A stretch of DNA of 64,000 bases. Source: Algihabitans sp965233705 (lineage in GTDB: Bacteria; Pseudomonadota; Alphaproteobacteria; Kiloniellales; DSM-21159). Made by a program: the position numbers and the translations under genes. Each line of letters opens with the position of its first letter. The first letter of the stretch is position 1. Location: positions 372,001 to 436,000 of the forward strand of contig CBDDTF010000004.1 in the NCBI GenBank assembly GCA_965233705.1, read 5' to 3'. The notes beneath the pieces are model-generated. The model was given only the letters and a program-made list of their open reading frames with translations, did not search any database and was not told the DNA's origin. This document shows positions 18,076-26,279 of the stretch, in pieces.

Positions 18076-18750
18076 TCAGAAATCCAGGTCGGCGTAGTGG
18101 GCCGGCGGCGGGAAGCCGGGGATCAGGTCGGCCAGCAGCGGCCGCATCGAGGGGCGCGACTTGATCCGCGCGTACCAGTCGCGCGCCCCGGCGTGCTGGT
18201 CCCAGGGCACGCAGTCCAGGTAGTCGAGGCAGGAGAGGTGGGCGGCCGCCGCGAAGTCGGCCAGGCTGAGGTTGTCGCCGGCCAGCCAGTTCCGCCGGTC
18301 GCTCAGCCAGCCGATGTAGTCCAGGTGGTAGTGGATGTTCTGGTTGGCGGCGCGGATCGCCGAGGAATCGGGGGTGCCGACGCCGAGAAAGCGCTTCATC
18401 ACCTTCTCCTCGATCAGCAGGTCGGAGACCTCGCGGGCGAACTTGCGGTCGAACCAGGCGACCAGGCGGCGCACTTCGGCCCGGTCGAGCGGCGTCTGGC
18501 CCATCAGGTCGTCGCCGACCTCGGCGTAGGCGTCGTTCAGGTACTCGGCCAGGACCCAGGCGTCGGGGATGATGCTGCCGTCCGCCTCCACCAGCACCGG
18601 CACCTCGCCGGCCGGATTGAGGCGCAGGAACTGCTCGCGCCGCTCCCAGGTCTTCTCCGCCTTCAGCTCCACCTCGACGCCCTTTTCGTGCAGCAAGAGC
18701 CGGATCTTCCGGCAGCCGGGGTCGAGCGGGAGATGATAGAGCGTGCGCAT
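18076..18750 (-). CDS. Glutathione S-transferase family protein
   Basis: This 224-residue protein has an N-terminal thioredoxin fold starting MRTLYHLPLDPGCRKIRLLL and the cis-proline/glutathione-contact motif NPAGEVPVLVEADGSIIPD. A helical C-terminal domain follows, with DNLSLADFAAAAHLSCLDY. Pro-Gly-Cys at 11-13 suggests a Ser/Cys-type catalytic residue as in beta/omega-like bacterial GSTs. Substrate is unknown. Confidence 0.88.
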   Translation of the reverse strand: MRTLYHLPLDPGCRKIRLLLHEKGVEVELKAEKTWERREQFLRLNPAGEVPVLVEADGSIIPDAWVLAEYLNDAYAEVGDDLMGQTPLDRAEVRRLVAWFDRKFAREVSDLLIEEKVMKRFLGVGTPDSSAIRAANQNIHYHLDYIGWLSDRRNWLAGDNLSLADFAAAAHLSCLDYLDCVPWDQHAGARDWYARIKSRPSMRPLLADLIPGFPPPAHYADLDF

Positions 18751-18839
18751 GGCCCCGGGCGTTACTCCCTGCCCGCGGTTCCGTCAAGCGCACAGCCGGT
18801 GACAGCGACGGGGCAGGCGGGGCAGGCAGGGACGCGGCG

Positions 18840-19094
18840 CTACTCGGCCGGCTGCGGCGGGCTGGGGAGGTCCTGCGCCGTTCGGCCGGTGGCGCGGGCG
18901 TTGCGCGGCGCCATGCGGGCGTAAAGCTCCATGACCGTGCGGCTGCCGGTGGTCACGAAGGCGAAGGGCAGCACCGCATGCACCAGGCAGGCCAGGCCGC
19001 CGGCCAGCATGGCCAGGCCGAAGCCGGCCGCGTGGCGCGCGTGGGTGCCATAGCTCTCCCCCACGGCGCGGGGGTGCTCGGTGAAGACTCGCAT
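18840..19094 (-). CDS. Small membrane protein, DUF6356 type
   Basis: This 84-residue protein reads MRVFTEHPRAVGESYGTHAR, then a single hydrophobic segment (AAGFGLAMLAGGLACLVHAVLPFAF), then VTTGSRTVMELYARM. That pattern is common in small alphaproteobacterial proteins annotated DUF6356, whose function is unknown. AAGGG lies about 9 nt upstream of the ATG. It is divergent from the Lrp-type regulator, so it may be a target of that regulator. Confidence 0.8.
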   Translation of the reverse strand: MRVFTEHPRAVGESYGTHARHAAGFGLAMLAGGLACLVHAVLPFAFVTTGSRTVMELYARMAPRNARATGRTAQDLPSPPQPAE

Positions 19095-19197
19095 GCTCGA
19101 CGCCCTTTTCTTCCTGATTTTCCTTCGGTTCGACGCTGACGGCGAGTCTAGCGCCGGCCGGCTGGAAGGTGTTTGCGAATGACTGGCGTCGATTCGG

Positions 19198-19241
19198 GGT
19201 AAGGTAGAATAATTTACCTGTGATTGGCGTTCTGATAAAAA
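19198..19241 (+). promoter_or_regulatory. Promoter and dyad upstream of the Lrp-type regulator
   Basis: TTTACC (19213-19218), 17 bp and TAAAAA (19236-19241) form a plausible promoter in an A+T-rich patch. A dyad, GGTAA-N11-TTACC (19198-19218), overlaps the -35 box and is the kind of site an Lrp/AsnC protein could use for self-repression. That role is inferred. Confidence 0.45.
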
Positions 19242-19272
19242 ATTATGCCGATTTAGCGCGATAAGGTGAAAT

Positions 19273-19725
19273 ATGGACGCGACCGACCGCAAGATCCTGG
19301 CGGAGCTGCAGCGCGACGCCAGCCTGTCCAACACGGAGCTGGCCGCGCGGGTCGGTCTCTCGCCGACGCCCTGCTGGCGGCGGGTCAAGCAGCTCGAGGC
19401 CGGCGGCGTGCTGCGCCGGCGGGTGGCGCTGCTCGACGGCCCGGCGCTGGGGCTGGGCACCACCGTGTTCGTCGCCATCAAGACGCGCCACCACACGGCC
19501 GAGTGGCTCGACGCCTTCGCCCGGACGGTGTCCAGCTTCGAGGAGGTGACCGAGTTCTATCGCCTGGCCGGCGAGAGCGACTATCTGCTGAAGGTGGTGG
19601 TGCCCGACATCGCCGCCTACGACGCCTTCTACAAGCGGCTGATCGCCGCCATCGAGCTGAGCGACGTCTCCTCCGCCTTCGCCATGGAGGAGATCAAGTA
19701 CACCACGGAGCTGCCGCTGGGCTGA
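19273..19725 (+). CDS. Lrp/AsnC-family transcriptional regulator
   Basis: This 150-residue regulator has an N-terminal winged helix-turn-helix (DATDRKILAELQRDASLSNT, then GLSPTPCWRRVKQLEAGGVL) and a C-terminal RAM effector-binding domain (about 65-145, including LAGESDYLLKVVVPDIAAYD). Such proteins form octamers and sense amino acids. The ligand is unknown. Weak AAGG precedes the ATG. A strong hairpin follows the stop, so it is probably monocistronic. Confidence 0.93.
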   Translation: MDATDRKILAELQRDASLSNTELAARVGLSPTPCWRRVKQLEAGGVLRRRVALLDGPALGLGTTVFVAIKTRHHTAEWLDAFARTVSSFEEVTEFYRLAGESDYLLKVVVPDIAAYDAFYKRLIAAIELSDVSSAFAMEEIKYTTELPLG

Positions 19726-19741
19726 GCGGGCGGCCGCCGGC

Positions 19742-19791
19742 GCCCTTCGCGGCACGCCACCGGGAAACGGCGGTGGCGCGCCACGAAGGGC
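19742..19791. terminator. Bidirectional hairpin between convergent genes
   Basis: GCCCTTCG (19742-19749) pairs with CGAAGGGC (19784-19791), and CGCCACCG (19755-19762) pairs with CGGTGGCG (19771-19778) around an 8-nt loop. The structure lies between the stops of the Lrp-type gene and the cytochrome b561 gene. It lacks a T-tract. Confidence 0.6.
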
Positions 19792-19832
19792 GGGATGTCC
19801 GGTCGGGCCGCGCGCCCTTCGCCGCCGCGGGG

Positions 19833-20369
19833 TCAGTCGTCGACCCGCTTGCGGCCGGTGATCATGCTGCGCACCAGGTTCTGCCGCTCGGCCAGGGAGC
19901 CGAGCAGGGCGCCGGCCACATGCAGGCCGATCAGCACCAGCAGGAGGTTGGACAGCGCCTCGTGCACTTCCTCCCCGGCCTCGCCGCCGAGCGCGCCGGC
20001 CCAGGTCAGCAGGCCGGTCAACACCGTGGCCAGGACGGTGAGCAGCAGGGCGACGGCCATCGCGCCGGCGGCCGGGTTGTGGCCGCCGTGACGCTCCGCC
20101 CGGCGCCGCAGCAGGTCGCGGAGGTGGCGCACCACCTCCGCCGGGGTGGGAATGAAGTCGCCGAAGCGCGCCGTGCGGGGGCCGAGCAGGCCCCAGACGA
20201 TGCGGGTCGCCACGACGCCCAGGGCCGACAGGCCGGCCCAGATGTGCAGGGTCATCACCTCCTCGGCCGAGAGGAAGGCGACGGCGACGCTGCCGGCGAG
20301 GGTCCAGTGCAGGACCCGCAGGAGCGGGTCCCACACCACGACGCTGCGGTCGTTTACGGCTGCGGACAT
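19833..20369 (-). CDS. Cytochrome b561-type membrane protein
   Basis: This 178-residue protein has four hydrophobic segments, with histidines placed as in the bacterial cytochrome b561/NiFe-hydrogenase b-subunit family: VLHWTLAG (helix 1), MTLHIWAGLSALG (helix 2), and HEALSNLLLVLIGLHVAGAL (last helix pair). It probably binds two haems and moves electrons between quinol and a periplasmic partner. It follows a PepSY gene by 26 bp on the same strand and is therefore likely controlled with it. Members often sit beside PepSY genes and OmpR-type two-component systems. Confidence 0.9.
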   Translation of the reverse strand: MSAAVNDRSVVVWDPLLRVLHWTLAGSVAVAFLSAEEVMTLHIWAGLSALGVVATRIVWGLLGPRTARFGDFIPTPAEVVRHLRDLLRRRAERHGGHNPAAGAMAVALLLTVLATVLTGLLTWAGALGGEAGEEVHEALSNLLLVLIGLHVAGALLGSLAERQNLVRSMITGRKRVDD

Positions 20370-20395
20370 GGCCTTTGCCTCCGGTCCGTCATCCG

Positions 20396-20776
20396 TCAGT
20401 CGCGATCGCGCTCGTAGATCTCGCCGGTGCGGCCGTCCACGTAGAGCTCCCAGCGGCGGCCGTCGGCGTCGCGCGCCTTGACCTCGTAGTCGGGGCCCTC
20501 GCGCTCGACCTCGCTGATGTCGGAGTAGCCGGCGGCCTCGACGGCGGCAATCGCCTCCTGCACGCTGATGCGCGGACCGCTGTCGCGGGTGCGCAGGGGC
20601 CGCTCGTCCTCGCTGGCGAGCTGGACGGCGGCGACGTTGCCGAGCTCGGCCAGCCCGCTGCGCGCGCCGGTCAGGTCGCGGCCGCTCAGGCTGTCGGCGG
20701 CGACTGCCACGGTGCCGGCGGTGGCGGCGACGAGAACGCCGGTGAGACCGGCCTGCCAGATACGCTTGAAGGTCAT
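20396..20776 (-). CDS. Exported PepSY-domain protein
   Basis: This 126-residue protein has a signal peptide (MTFKRIWQAGLTGVLVAATA) followed by a C-terminal PepSY domain: SVQEAIAAVEAAGYSDISEV, then YEVKARDADGRRWELYVDGR. The D/E/R-rich form is typical of small periplasmic PepSY proteins adjoining cytochrome b561 genes. AGGAGA lies 6 nt before the ATG. Its promoter region is shared with the divergent second PepSY gene. Confidence 0.85.
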   Translation of the reverse strand: MTFKRIWQAGLTGVLVAATAGTVAVAADSLSGRDLTGARSGLAELGNVAAVQLASEDERPLRTRDSGPRISVQEAIAAVEAAGYSDISEVEREGPDYEVKARDADGRRWELYVDGRTGEIYERDRD

Positions 20777-20847
20777 GGATCGTCTCCTTGTTGTCGGTCG
20801 GGACGGCGGGGTGCCGTCCGATCCGGTGCCGAGACTGCCAGGGGCCG

Positions 20848-20904
20848 GCTGAACCGAGCCTGAAGCCGCCGTTCAGGCTGCATTCAGGTTTTCCGACGTT
20901 AGAT
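20848..20904. promoter_or_regulatory. Mirrored direct-repeat boxes between divergent PepSY genes
   Basis: Toward the plus-strand genes there are two TTCAGG hexamers (20872-20877 and 20883-20888), 11 bp start to start, followed 10 bp later by TTAGAT (20899-20904). Toward the minus-strand genes the same arrangement appears reversed: TTCAGG (complement of 20859-20864) and TTCAGC (complement of 20848-20853), again 11 bp apart. Direct repeats with one-helical-turn spacing are typical OmpR/PhoP-family operators, and a regulator of that family is encoded at 21271. The plus-strand -10 box ends only 7 bp before the ATG at 20912. Confidence 0.65.
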
Positions 20905-20911
20905 TGGGGCC

Positions 20912-21274
20912 ATGCGCCGACACCTGAAATCCCTGCTCGCCGGCCTGCTCGCGGCGGTCCTCGCGCTGTCCGTGAGCGGTCCGCCCCTGCTGGCCGACGA
21001 GGACGAGCGCGACCACGAACGCGCGCTGCGCGCCGTCGCGCGCGGAGAGATCCTGCCCTTGACGGAGATCCTGGCGCGGGCCGAAGAGATCCTGCGCGGC
21101 CGCATGATCGAGGCCGAGCTGGAGCGCGACGACGGCCGCTGGTTCTATGAGCTGACGCTGCTCGGCCCGGAGGGGCGGGTGGTCGAGGCGCTGTTCGATG
21201 CCGAGACGGCCGAACTGCTGGAGCTGGAGGGCGAGTCGCTGGAACGCATGCTGAAGAGGGGCGGCGCGGAGTGA
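20912..21274 (+). CDS. Exported PepSY-domain protein, first gene of the two-component operon
   Basis: This 120-residue protein has a signal peptide (RRHLKSLLAGLLAAVLALSV) and a PepSY-type domain: EILPLTEILARAEEILRGRM, then FYELTLLGPEGRVVEALFDA. Its stop overlaps the GTG of the response-regulator gene (GTGA overlap), so it is translationally coupled to it. The ATG has no ribosome site, and the predicted transcription start falls within a base or two of it, which would give a leaderless message. A role as periplasmic modulator of the sensor kinase is inferred from context. Confidence 0.85.
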   Translation: MRRHLKSLLAGLLAAVLALSVSGPPLLADEDERDHERALRAVARGEILPLTEILARAEEILRGRMIEAELERDDGRWFYELTLLGPEGRVVEALFDAETAELLELEGESLERMLKRGGAE

Positions 21275-21939
21275 GGATTCTGGTGGTCGAGGACGACGCC
21301 CGCCTGGCGCATCAGATCGCCCAGGCGCTGGAGGCGGCCGGCCACGCGGTCGACCGCGCCGAGGACGGCGAGGAGGGCAAGTTCCTGGGCGAGACCGAGC
21401 CCTACGACGCGGTGGTGCTGGACCTGGGCCTGCCGCAGCGCGACGGCCTGTCGATCCTGCGGGCCTGGCGGGCCGAGGGCAACGCCGTGCCGGTGGTGGT
21501 GCTGACCGCCCGCGACGGCTGGCACGAGAAGGTCGAGGGCATCGACGCCGGCGCCGACGACTACCTGGCCAAGCCCTTTCGCATGGAGGAGCTGCTGGCG
21601 CGTCTGCGCGCGGTGCTGCGACGCGCCGGCGGGCGGGCGAGCGACCTGCTGAGCTTCGGGCCGGTCACCCTGGACCTGCGCAGCGCCCAGGTGACCCGGG
21701 ACGGCGTGCCGGTGCCGCTGACGGCGCACGAGTACAAGGTGCTGGCCTACCTGGCGCACCGCGCCGGCAGCACGGTCAGCCGCAGCGAGCTGACCGAGCA
21801 CGTCTACGCCCAGGACTTCGACCGCGACAGCAACACCCTGGAGGTCTTCGTCGGGCGCCTGCGCCGCAAGCTGGGCCGCGACCTGATCGTCACCGAGCGC
21901 GGCCTGGGCTACCGCCTGGACCCCCATGCCTTCGACTGA
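21271..21939 (+). CDS. OmpR-family response regulator
   Basis: This 222-residue regulator has a receiver domain with acidic pair EDD (7-9), phosphoacceptor D51 in VVLDLGLPQRDG and AKPF lysine near 101. A C-terminal winged helix (about 125-220) contains LTAHEYKVLAYLAHRAG and SNTLEVFVGRLRRKLG. It begins with GTG overlapping the PepSY stop and overlaps the kinase gene by 14 bp. It belongs to the PhoP/QseB/PmrA branch and probably binds the TTCAGG direct repeats upstream. Confidence 0.94.
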   Translation: MRILVVEDDARLAHQIAQALEAAGHAVDRAEDGEEGKFLGETEPYDAVVLDLGLPQRDGLSILRAWRAEGNAVPVVVLTARDGWHEKVEGIDAGADDYLAKPFRMEELLARLRAVLRRAGGRASDLLSFGPVTLDLRSAQVTRDGVPVPLTAHEYKVLAYLAHRAGSTVSRSELTEHVYAQDFDRDSNTLEVFVGRLRRKLGRDLIVTERGLGYRLDPHAFD

Positions 21940-23341
21940 CCCCGACGCGCCGCAGGGCGCGGCACCGCGGCCCGAGGCGGCGCGGGTCACCGGCTCGCTG
22001 CGCCGGCGCCTGCTGCTCGGCGCGGCGCTGTGGATCGCCGTGGCGCTGCTGCTGTCGGGGCTGCTGATCGCCTGGCTGCTGACCCGCGCGGTTGAGGCGC
22101 AGGTCTACGACCGCCTGGAGGCCGAGCTCGACCGCCTGGTGGCGGCGATCGGCGTGGCGCCCGACGGTGCGCTGACGGTCGCGCCGCGCCCGGCCGACCC
22201 GGCCTTCGCCCAGCCCTATTCCGGGCGCTACTGGCAGATCGGCGGGCCGCGGCTGAGCGCGCCGGACAGCGTGGTCGCCCGCTCGCGCTCGCTGTGGGAC
22301 GGGGTGCTGCGCCTGCCTGACGACACGCTGCTCGACGGCCAGCTCCACCGCCACGGCGGGGCGGGGCCCGACGGGGCGCCGCTCATCGTGGTCGAACAGG
22401 CGGTGGTGCCGGCCGGGCTGGACACGCGCCTGCGCGTCGCCGTGGCGGCGAATCGGGCGGCGGTGACCGAAATCACTCGCCCGGCCATCGTCACCCTGGC
22501 TGTGTCGCTCGTAGTGCTGGCGGCCGGCCTGATCGTCGCCGCCTGGCTGCAGGTCGCCGCCGGCCTCAAGCCGCTCGACCGTCTGCGCCGGGCGGTCGCC
22601 CGGATCGCCGGCGGCGAGGCGACGGCCCTGGGCGGCGGCTGGCCGGCCGAGGTGGCGCCGCTGGCCGGCGAGCTGGACCGGGTGCTGGAGAGCAACCAGC
22701 GCATGGTCGACCGTGCCCGCCGCCAGGCCGGCGACCTGGCCCACGCCCTGAAGACGCGCCTGGCGGTGGCGGCCAACGAGACCGAGGCGCTGGCCCGGGT
22801 CGACGCCGCGGCGGCGGCGCGGCTGCACGAGGAGCTGACCGCCGCCCGGCGCCTGCTCGACCGTCACCTTGCGCGCGCGCGCGCCGGCTCGGCCGCGCCC
22901 GGCCGGCGCCGGCGGGTGCCGGCGGCCGAGGTGGTCGGCCGCGTCGCCGAGGTGGTCGCGCGGCTGAGCCCGCGCCGGCTGGAGATCGCGCGCGCGCTCG
23001 ATCCTGAGGCGGCCTTCCTCGGCGAGCGGGCGGACCTGGAGGAGATCGCCGGCAACCTGCTTGACAACGCCGCCAAGTGGGCCCGGGGGCAAGTGCGGGT
23101 GCGCCTGACGCGCAGCGGCGGGCACCTGTGCCTGGCGGTGGCCGACGACGGCCCCGGCATCCCGCCGGCGGAGCGGGCGCGGGTGCTCGCCCCCGGCGTG
23201 CGCCTGGACGAGCAGGCGCCGGGCAGCGGTCTGGGACTGGCGATCGTGCGCGACCTGGCCGAGGCCTACGGCGGCGAGCTGCGGCTGGCGGAGTCCGACC
23301 TGGGCGGCCTGGAGGCCAGCGTCACCCTACCAGGCGCCTGA
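21926..23341 (+). CDS. Sensor histidine kinase
   Basis: This 471-residue membrane kinase has TM1 around 28-50 (GAALWIAVALLLSGLLIAWL), a periplasmic sensor of about 115 residues and TM2 around 188-208. A HAMP region (LQVAAGLKPLDRLRRAV) follows. The H-box is LAHALKTRLAVAANE with H273, where the usual proline after T is Arg, as in some PhoQ-like kinases. The ATPase domain has N-box NLLDNAAKW, G1 ADDGPGIP and G2 GSGLGLAIV. It pairs with the overlapping response regulator. The signal is unknown; in related loci divalent metals or redox conditions are sensed. Confidence 0.93.
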   Translation: MPSTDPDAPQGAAPRPEAARVTGSLRRRLLLGAALWIAVALLLSGLLIAWLLTRAVEAQVYDRLEAELDRLVAAIGVAPDGALTVAPRPADPAFAQPYSGRYWQIGGPRLSAPDSVVARSRSLWDGVLRLPDDTLLDGQLHRHGGAGPDGAPLIVVEQAVVPAGLDTRLRVAVAANRAAVTEITRPAIVTLAVSLVVLAAGLIVAAWLQVAAGLKPLDRLRRAVARIAGGEATALGGGWPAEVAPLAGELDRVLESNQRMVDRARRQAGDLAHALKTRLAVAANETEALARVDAAAAARLHEELTAARRLLDRHLARARAGSAAPGRRRRVPAAEVVGRVAEVVARLSPRRLEIARALDPEAAFLGERADLEEIAGNLLDNAAKWARGQVRVRLTRSGGHLCLAVADDGPGIPPAERARVLAPGVRLDEQAPGSGLGLAIVRDLAEAYGGELRLAESDLGGLEASVTLPGA

Positions 23342-23404
23342 GCCGGGCACCCCCCGGCGGTCGGGGCGCTGGCGGGCGGCGCGTCGACGGGAGACACGCC
23401 GGGC

Positions 23405-24463
23405 TCAGAGCTCGCCGGCGCGCGCGCGGTTGCGGGCCACGGTGGCGGCGGCGCTGCTGCCGGCGCCGCCGAAGAAGGCGTGGCGCTCCATGTCCGGGGC
23501 ATAGCGGCTGGCGGCCGGCCGGCGGCCCCAGGCCTCGGCCATGGCGCGGACGTGGTGCGGCGCGCCGCCGCAGCACACCCCGAGGTAGCGCACCCCCAGC
23601 TCCCGGCAGTCCGCGGCGAAGCCGCCGACCTCGTAGCGGTTGCAGGTGAAGGGGTCGAGCGCGGTCGGGAAGGGCCGGCCGTCGGGAATGCAGGCGCAGC
23701 CGGCATCGTCCAGAGACTGGAAGGTGGGGTGTGCCTCGTCGGTGCGATAGGGCACCGGCAGCGCGGCGACGTGGCAGGACACGCTGCGGCGCAGCGCCTC
23801 GACCAGCGCGAGCATCGTCGCCGGGCCGCGCATGCAGTTGAGGCCGACCACCTCGGCGCCGGCCTGCTCCAGGCGCTTGGCCGCCTCCAGGATCGGCACG
23901 CCGTCCCACAGGGTCGGGTCGCGGTGGGCCGAGAGGGTGACCACCGCCGGCAGGCCGTGGGCCCTGATGACCTCCAGCGCCGCCGCCGCCTCGCCGTAGT
24001 AGTCGTTGGTCTCGGACACCACGTAGTCGACCCCGGCGTCGGCGGCCCAGCCGATCTGCTCGTCGAACATCGCGCGCACCTCGCGCTGGGCGGTGGCGTC
24101 GTCGGGGCTCCAGTGGTTGGTGTTGCAGACGTTGCCGGCAAGCAGGCAGCCGTAGTCCTCGGCCACGCTCCGGGCCAGGGCCAGGGCCTCGCGGTTGAGT
24201 GGCTCGAGCAGGTGCTCCTTGCCGACCAGGCGCATCTTCTCGCGGTGGCCGTAGTAGGTGAAGGCCAGCACCACGTCGGAGCCGGCGTGGGCGAACTCGC
24301 GGTGCAGGCCCTGCACCACCTCGGGATGCTCCAGCACGACCTCGGGGACGAAGGGGCCGGCCTGGACGAAGCCGCGCCGCTCCAGCTCGAAGAGATAGCC
24401 TTCGGCGCAGATCACGCCGTCGCTATCCAGCCGCTCGCGCAGCCCCCGCTTGGTCGTCGTCAT
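23405..24463 (-). CDS. Homocysteine S-methyltransferase family protein (paralogue 1)
   Basis: This 352-residue barrel protein has the zinc-thiol motif of the BHMT/MetH-N family: C210 in VGLNCMRG and C297-C298 in YLGVCCGGAPHH. The N-terminal EGYLFELERRGFVQAGPFVP and GSDVVLAFTYYGHREKM also match. Family members move a methyl group from betaine, S-methylmethionine or dimethylsulfonio compounds to homocysteine. The methyl donor cannot be read from sequence. It lies downstream of a close paralogue with a hairpin repeat between them, and a GcvT/DmdA-like gene is encoded 2.5 kb away on the same strand. Confidence 0.88.
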   Translation of the reverse strand: MTTTKRGLRERLDSDGVICAEGYLFELERRGFVQAGPFVPEVVLEHPEVVQGLHREFAHAGSDVVLAFTYYGHREKMRLVGKEHLLEPLNREALALARSVAEDYGCLLAGNVCNTNHWSPDDATAQREVRAMFDEQIGWAADAGVDYVVSETNDYYGEAAAALEVIRAHGLPAVVTLSAHRDPTLWDGVPILEAAKRLEQAGAEVVGLNCMRGPATMLALVEALRRSVSCHVAALPVPYRTDEAHPTFQSLDDAGCACIPDGRPFPTALDPFTCNRYEVGGFAADCRELGVRYLGVCCGGAPHHVRAMAEAWGRRPAASRYAPDMERHAFFGGAGSSAAATVARNRARAGEL

Positions 24464-24481
24464 CGCGCCTCCCTTCGCCGC

Positions 24482-24555
24482 TCTCCGTCATAGGACGAGC
24501 GTGATTTCTCGCGACCGGCGGACGCGCCGAGGCGCGTCCAGACGGTCGCAAAACA
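24482..24555. repeat. Hairpin repeat, copy between the two methyltransferase genes
   Basis: The core is GCGACC (24511-24516), GGACGCGC (24520-24527), loop, GCGCGTCC (24532-24539), GGTCGC (24544-24549), a near-perfect nested stem. The upstream TCTCCGTCATAG (24482-24493) is repeated exactly at 40749-40760 in front of another copy. The downstream ATCACTCTAG terminus seen in other copies is decayed here. It lies in the 94-bp gap between the two paralogues, where it could form a processing hairpin in the mRNA. Confidence 0.8.
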
Positions 24556-24557
24556 CC

Positions 24558-25601
24558 TTACAGGTTCGAGACATAGGCCTGGTTCGAGGTCTTGAGCCGC
24601 GGGTCGCTGCCCAGGGCGTAGTGCTTCGACATGTCGGGCGAGAAGCGGCTGGCCTCGGGCTGGCGGCCGAGCGCTTCCGCCACCGCGCGGATGTGGTGCG
24701 GCTGGGCGCCGCAGCACACGCCGATGTAGCGCACGTCCAGTTCGGCGCACTGGCGGGCGAAGGCGCCCAGCTCGTAGCGGTTGCAGGTGAAGGGGTCGAG
24801 CGCGACGGGGAAAGGTCGCGCGTGCGGGATCGGGCAGGGGCAGTCCGCGTCCTCCAAGGACTGGAAGGTCGGGTGGAGTTCGTCGGTGCGGTAGGGCACC
24901 GGCAGGGCCGCGACCGGGCAGGACACGGCGGCGCGCACCTCCTTGAGCAGCGGCAGCATGGTCCAGGGGCCGCGGATGCAGTTGAGCCCGACCACGTCGG
25001 CGCCGGCCTGCTCCAGGCGCCGGCAGGCCTCGGCCGCCGACTGGCCCTCGCGGGTGGTGCCCTCGCGGTGCACGGCGAAGGTGACCACGGCCGGCTTGCC
25101 GCTCGCCTTCAGCACCTCCAGCGCGATCTCCGCCTCGCCGGTCCAGGAGAAGGTCTCGGCGATCACGAAGTCGGGGTCGAACTCCATGGCCCAGGCGACC
25201 TGCTCCTCGAACATCGCGCGCACGGCCTTGTGGGTCTCGGGGTCATCCGGCTCGTAGACGTTGGTGTTGCAGATGTTGCCGGCCATCAGGGTGCCGCTCT
25301 CTTCGGCGACCTGCTTGGCGATGGCCAGGGCCTGGCGGTTGATCGCCTCCAGGTCGCCCTCGCGGCCGATCAGGCGCAGCTTCTCGCGGTGGGCGTAGTA
25401 GGTGAAGGCCTCGACCACGTCGGAGCCGCTGCGCACGAACTCGCGGTGGAGCTGCTGCACCACCTCGGGATGCTCCAGCACCACCTCGGGCACGAAGGCC
25501 CCGGCCTGCAGGTAGCCGCGCGCCTCCAGCGCGAAGAGATAGCCCTCGGCGCAGACCACGTAGTCGTCCCGCAACCGCTCCATCAGACCTTGCGTCGCCA
25601 T
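24558..25601 (-). CDS. Homocysteine S-methyltransferase family protein (paralogue 2)
   Basis: This 347-residue paralogue of the downstream gene is more than half identical by eye over its full length. Zinc ligands are conserved as C208 (VGLNCIRG) and C296-C297 (IGVCCGAQPHH). The glycine after CCG is replaced by Ala here, and the substrate-side segment differs (ETFSWTGEAEIALEV against ETNDYYGEAAAALEV), suggesting divergence of methyl-donor specificity. The ATG at 25601 gives MATQGLMERLRDDYVV; a second ATG lies six codons in. A longer open frame upstream is GC-rich and not conserved-looking. Confidence 0.87.
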   Translation of the reverse strand: MATQGLMERLRDDYVVCAEGYLFALEARGYLQAGAFVPEVVLEHPEVVQQLHREFVRSGSDVVEAFTYYAHREKLRLIGREGDLEAINRQALAIAKQVAEESGTLMAGNICNTNVYEPDDPETHKAVRAMFEEQVAWAMEFDPDFVIAETFSWTGEAEIALEVLKASGKPAVVTFAVHREGTTREGQSAAEACRRLEQAGADVVGLNCIRGPWTMLPLLKEVRAAVSCPVAALPVPYRTDELHPTFQSLEDADCPCPIPHARPFPVALDPFTCNRYELGAFARQCAELDVRYIGVCCGAQPHHIRAVAEALGRQPEASRFSPDMSKHYALGSDPRLKTSNQAYVSNL

Positions 25602-25828
25602 GCCCTGCGCGTCCTTCGCGTCCGCTCGCTGCCCGCCCCGCGCAGCCGGCGCGCGGGACCTCGCTCGAGGGAAATGATCGCCGCGGCCGGCCCTGCGGCA
25701 CTTTGCTGCACCCGACCTGGACCCTCGGCTTTGCGCCAGAAAGCGGCCAGGGCCGGGCGGCACCGGGACGCACCGCGCGGAGGCGCGCAGACGCTGGTGT
25801 GTCGCGACCGGGAAAGAAGTGGCGCAAT

Positions 25829-25856
25829 TTGACCGAAGGCCGCCGCTGTCTATATC
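25829..25856 (+). promoter_or_regulatory. Promoter of the small gene at 25892
   Basis: TTGACC (25829-25834), 16 bp and TATATC (25851-25856) form a good promoter, placing transcription start near 25863. The rest of the 290-bp divergent gap (25602-25891) toward the methyltransferase gene shows no recognisable SAM or SAH riboswitch and no further gene. Confidence 0.6.
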
Positions 25857-25891
25857 CTGTTGGCCTGAAAACGACGCTTGGGAGGTCGCTC

Positions 25892-26179
25892 ATGGGCGGA
25901 ACCGTCGTCCGCTTTCCGGGACCGCGCCGGCGCAACCGCGTGCAGTCGCTGCTGGCCGAGGCCTATCGCTTCACCGCCGATTACCCCCGGTTTTCCTACG
26001 CCGGGGTGGATCGCGCGCCGGGCATGACGACGCTGCTGTTCGTCGACCGCCAGCGCACGGGCGGCTTCAGCGCGCATGTGCGCGAGAACGGCGTGGCCCA
26101 TGCCCTGGATGAGCGCGGCGCCTTCCTGGCCGGCGGCCGCAGCCTGGAGACGGTGCTCGACCGCGTCGCCAACGGCTGA
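25892..26179 (+). CDS. Small conserved-looking protein of unknown function
   Basis: This 95-residue protein begins MGGTVVRFPGPRRRNRVQSL and contains LLAEAYRFTADYPRFSYAG and TTLLFVDRQRTGGFSAHVRE. GGAGG (25881-25885) lies 6 nt before the ATG and a clear promoter precedes it, so it is very probably expressed. No membrane segment or known motif is visible. It is divergent from the methyltransferase pair. Confidence 0.7.
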   Translation: MGGTVVRFPGPRRRNRVQSLLAEAYRFTADYPRFSYAGVDRAPGMTTLLFVDRQRTGGFSAHVRENGVAHALDERGAFLAGGRSLETVLDRVANG

Positions 26180-26279
26180 TCCCCGCGCCCGCCCGGCGGG
26201 GCCTGTTTGCCGCCCGTGGTGTCTCGCGCAGGCGGCTGTTTTTCCGCGCGCCGGCCGTGCCTATCTTCGCCGGGCAAGC

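Noticed and set aside
25602..25891. SAM/SAH riboswitch upstream of the methyltransferase genes
   Set aside because: No conserved SAM-II, SAM-V or SAH riboswitch core could be matched by eye in this gap or in 24464-24557.
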